Shown here piece by piece: positions 5,966 to 6,177 of a DNA stretch of 6,177 bases. How positions within the stretch are numbered: the first letter of the stretch is position 1; the number at the start of each line of letters is the position of its first letter. The notes beneath the pieces were generated by a model. That model was not told the DNA's origin, ran no database searches, and was given only the letters and a program-made list of their open reading frames with translations. This stretch comes from Chthonomonadaceae bacterium (GTDB lineage: Bacteria; Armatimonadota; Chthonomonadetes; Chthonomonadales; Chthonomonadaceae), in the NCBI GenBank assembly GCA_025355115.1, contig JANXLO010000256.1, forward strand, positions 1 through 6,177. Reading direction: 5' to 3'. The position numbers were made by a program, and so were the translations under genes.

Positions 5966-6177
5966 GAGAGAATGAGCCAGATCGCGGATAATGGAGTCGA
6001 TGTCGCCCTGCACGACGATCCTGGTCGCCGAGCAGTAGTGCATGAACTCTCGCAGTGAACGCTCCAACGCGCAGAGGAACTTCGGGCCTGGGTCGCCGGG
6101 CTCGAAGTGCCAATGCCGCAGCTCGAGTGTGCCCTCCCGGCACCAGAACTCGACACGGGCCACCAGAGCATCGCCAA
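5954..6177 (-). CDS. Hypothetical protein, C-terminal part only
   Basis: An open frame enters from the right edge and ends at TGA (complement of 5954-5956), giving 73 visible C-terminal residues. It has GC-rich third positions like its neighbours and a globular-looking mix of residues: an N-terminal strand-like part (ALVARVEFWCREGTLELRHW), a turn with PGDPGPK, then two helix-like segments (ALERSLREFMHY and DSIIRDLAHSL). A GTG at 6163 could be a start, but no ribosome binding site precedes it and the frame stays open upstream, so continuation beyond the window is more likely. It is convergent with, and overlaps by 12 bp, the gene ending at 5965. I do not recognise the family; a short spurious frame cannot be fully excluded because only 224 bp are visible. 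Confidence 0.6.
   Translation of the reverse strand, partial: GDALVARVEFWCREGTLELRHWHFEPGDPGPKFLCALERSLREFMHYCSATRIVVQGDIDSIIRDLAHSLSPL

Noticed and set aside
5972..6058. Short plus-strand frame of 28 codons after the STN-like gene
   Set aside because: Very short, antisense to the minus-strand frame with better coding character, and no recognisable pattern.

Overview
This looks like an ordinary chromosomal stretch from a GC-rich, free-living bacterium. The mix of genes best suits Armatimonadota or a neighbouring phylum: a Tat-exported Gfo/Idh/MocA oxidoreductase, a choice-of-anchor Y-type surface protein, a barrel-sandwich plus KOW-like conserved protein, and an exported protein with STN-like domains. 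That assignment is an inference from family distribution recalled from memory; no rRNA or other phylogenetic marker lies in the window. There are no tRNAs, CRISPR arrays, insertion sequences or phage genes.

Layout. Positions 1-565 (minus) hold the 5' part of a secreted choice-of-anchor Y-type protein that runs off the left edge; having no stop codon inside the window, it is easily missed. A 212-bp gap follows, containing a strong intrinsic terminator (638-677) that serves the next minus-strand gene, a 94-residue secreted His-rich protein with an internal duplication (778-1062). A 206-bp divergent intergenic region, with a palindrome at 1202-1224, separates it from the Tat-dependent oxidoreductase (1269-2582, plus). 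A 177-bp gap with a terminator-like hairpin (2667-2722) leads to a 385-residue conserved protein starting at TTG (2760-3917, plus). After a 272-bp gap with no convincing gene comes a 591-residue exported protein with one clear and one possible STN-like domain (4190-5965, plus). Its 3' end overlaps by 12 bp the end of a convergent minus-strand gene entering from the right edge (5954-6177).

How the genes relate. Each gene has its own flanking gap and several have their own ribosome binding site or terminator, so they look like single transcription units rather than an operon. Four of the six carry or appear to carry export signals, so the common theme is envelope or secreted functions, but nothing ties them into one pathway. 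I found no convincing undescribed multi-gene system. The best leads are the three uncharacterised proteins (the His-rich repeat protein, the barrel-sandwich/KOW-like protein and the STN-like protein) and the palindrome in the divergent promoter region.
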